The notes under the pieces: model-generated
Database searches by the model: none
What the model was told of the DNA's origin: nothing
Seen by the model: only the letters and a program-made list of their open reading frames with translations
Position numbers and translations under genes: made by a program
Part shown: positions 6,171 through 6,420 of the stretch, in pieces
Numbering within the stretch: the first letter of the stretch is position 1
How the letters are laid out: every line of letters begins with the position of its first letter
Source: an uncultured Collinsella sp.
GTDB lineage: Bacteria > Actinomycetota > Coriobacteriia > Coriobacteriales > Coriobacteriaceae
Length of the DNA: 6,420 bases
Direction of reading: 5' to 3'
NCBI GenBank assembly: GCA_958436995.1
Contig: CAUBMI010000084.1
Coordinates: 1-6,420 of the forward strand

Positions 6171-6269
6171 GGCATTGGGCACGAGCACCCAACAGCCGTC
6201 GACTTTTCAAGGAACATACGGGGCGAGCCCCGCTTGTGAAGTGCTATGTTACCACGTTCTCAAGGAACA
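6171..6269 (-). promoter_or_regulatory. ssrA leader with two boxA-like sequences and hairpins
   Basis: Minus-strand TGTTCCTTGA occurs twice, at 6269-6260 and 6216-6207, followed by GAAC and AAAAG respectively. This resembles the boxA antitermination element of Gram-positive rRNA operons (TGTTCTTTGAAAA-like). A hairpin CGGGG/CCCCG (6232-6219) lies just before the second copy, and another (TTGGG/CCCAA with GGC/GCC, 6197-6171) lies before the mature 5' end. The mature end would then be made by processing such as RNase P cleavage. The role is inferred from resemblance only. Confidence 0.4.
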
Positions 6270-6274
6270 CAGCT

Positions 6275-6303
6275 GTTCTATGCACGAGCTGTGAAGACCC
6301 CAA
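6275..6303 (-). promoter_or_regulatory. Candidate ssrA promoter
   Basis: On the minus strand TTGGGG (6298-6303) and TAGAAC (6275-6280) are 17 bases apart. The match to consensus is modest. It would start transcription near 6268, about 120 bases before the mature tmRNA 5' end. No better -10 was seen immediately before 6149. An inverted repeat CACAGCT (6268-6274) / AGCTGTG (6287-6293) straddles the -10. Confidence 0.35.
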
Positions 6304-6322
6304 TGTGCGCTGTACTTCGCAC

Positions 6323-6350
6323 TTTTGCTACCGATCGCGTCACGTATATT
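6323..6350 (+). promoter_or_regulatory. Candidate promoter of the divergent plus-strand gene
   Basis: TATATT (6345-6350, five of six consensus bases) is preceded 16 bases earlier by TTTTGC (6323-6328), a poor -35. Transcription would begin near 6357, giving a leader of about 30 bases before the ATG at 6387. Confidence 0.4.
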
Positions 6351-6386
6351 TTCGCCAAGCACAATTGACCCGTCGAAAGGACCGTT

Positions 6387-6420
6387 ATGGATACCAAGCA
6401 GCAACTCGTCAATGCCCTCG
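6387..6420 (+). CDS. Start of an unidentified gene, cut by the window end
   Basis: An ATG at 6387 follows AAAGGA (6376-6381) with five bases of spacing, and the frame MDTKQQLVNAL stays open to the last base. Only 11 codons are visible, so the product cannot be named. It is divergent from ssrA and is the only plus-strand gene in the window. The start is supported by the ribosome binding site and the -10-like TATATT about 40 bases upstream. Confidence 0.6.
   Translation, partial: MDTKQQLVNAL

Noticed and set aside
6106..6294. A plus-strand frame of 62 codons
   Set aside because: It covers the antisense of the tmRNA 5' end and its leader, with no ribosome binding site or domain.

Overview
The window looks like a chromosomal segment from a GC-rich Gram-positive, most likely a member of the Coriobacteriia such as Collinsella. 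This is inferred from the mixture of GC-rich coding regions, the amino-sugar and PTS gene content, the 242-residue Bacillus-type NagB, and a tmRNA whose proteolysis tag ends in ALAA. I could not run a database search, so the genus is a judgement from style and not from a match.

Layout from left to right: almost everything is transcribed from the minus strand, so it reads from high to low coordinates. Positions 14-742 hold nagB (glucosamine-6-phosphate deaminase). A 272-base gap with a perfect 12-bp hairpin separates it from a stand-alone glucose-type PTS IIA protein (1015-1512). Next comes glmM (phosphoglucosamine mutase, 1584-2921). A strong intrinsic terminator (2971-3012) ends the rplM-rpsI ribosomal protein operon (3045-3886), which has its own promoter and a hairpin at the very start of its leader. 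A patatin-like phospholipase gene (4081-4959) lies upstream.

From 4960 to 5740 there is no credible gene. This stretch holds two different repeat systems. The first is an array of about 3.6 palindromic units with a 61-62 bp period (5045-5269). The second is a pair of identical 137-bp elements (5383-5519 and 5593-5729) preceded by a degenerate partial third copy. The ends of the 137-bp elements share 12-17 bp exactly with the 3' end of the adjacent tmRNA gene. The tmRNA gene ssrA (5786-6149) follows, with its own terminator, an encoded CCA end, the tag DNNSSFEPMALAA, and an upstream leader that carries two boxA-like sequences. A divergent plus-strand gene starts at 6387 and runs off the end.

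Functionally, the left part links to amino-sugar flux: GlmM drives glucosamine-6-phosphate toward peptidoglycan precursors and NagB drains it back to glycolysis, with a sugar-PTS IIA component between them. The middle is translation (L13, S9), and the right is ribosome rescue (tmRNA). The most unusual material is the repeat-rich gap between the patatin gene and ssrA.
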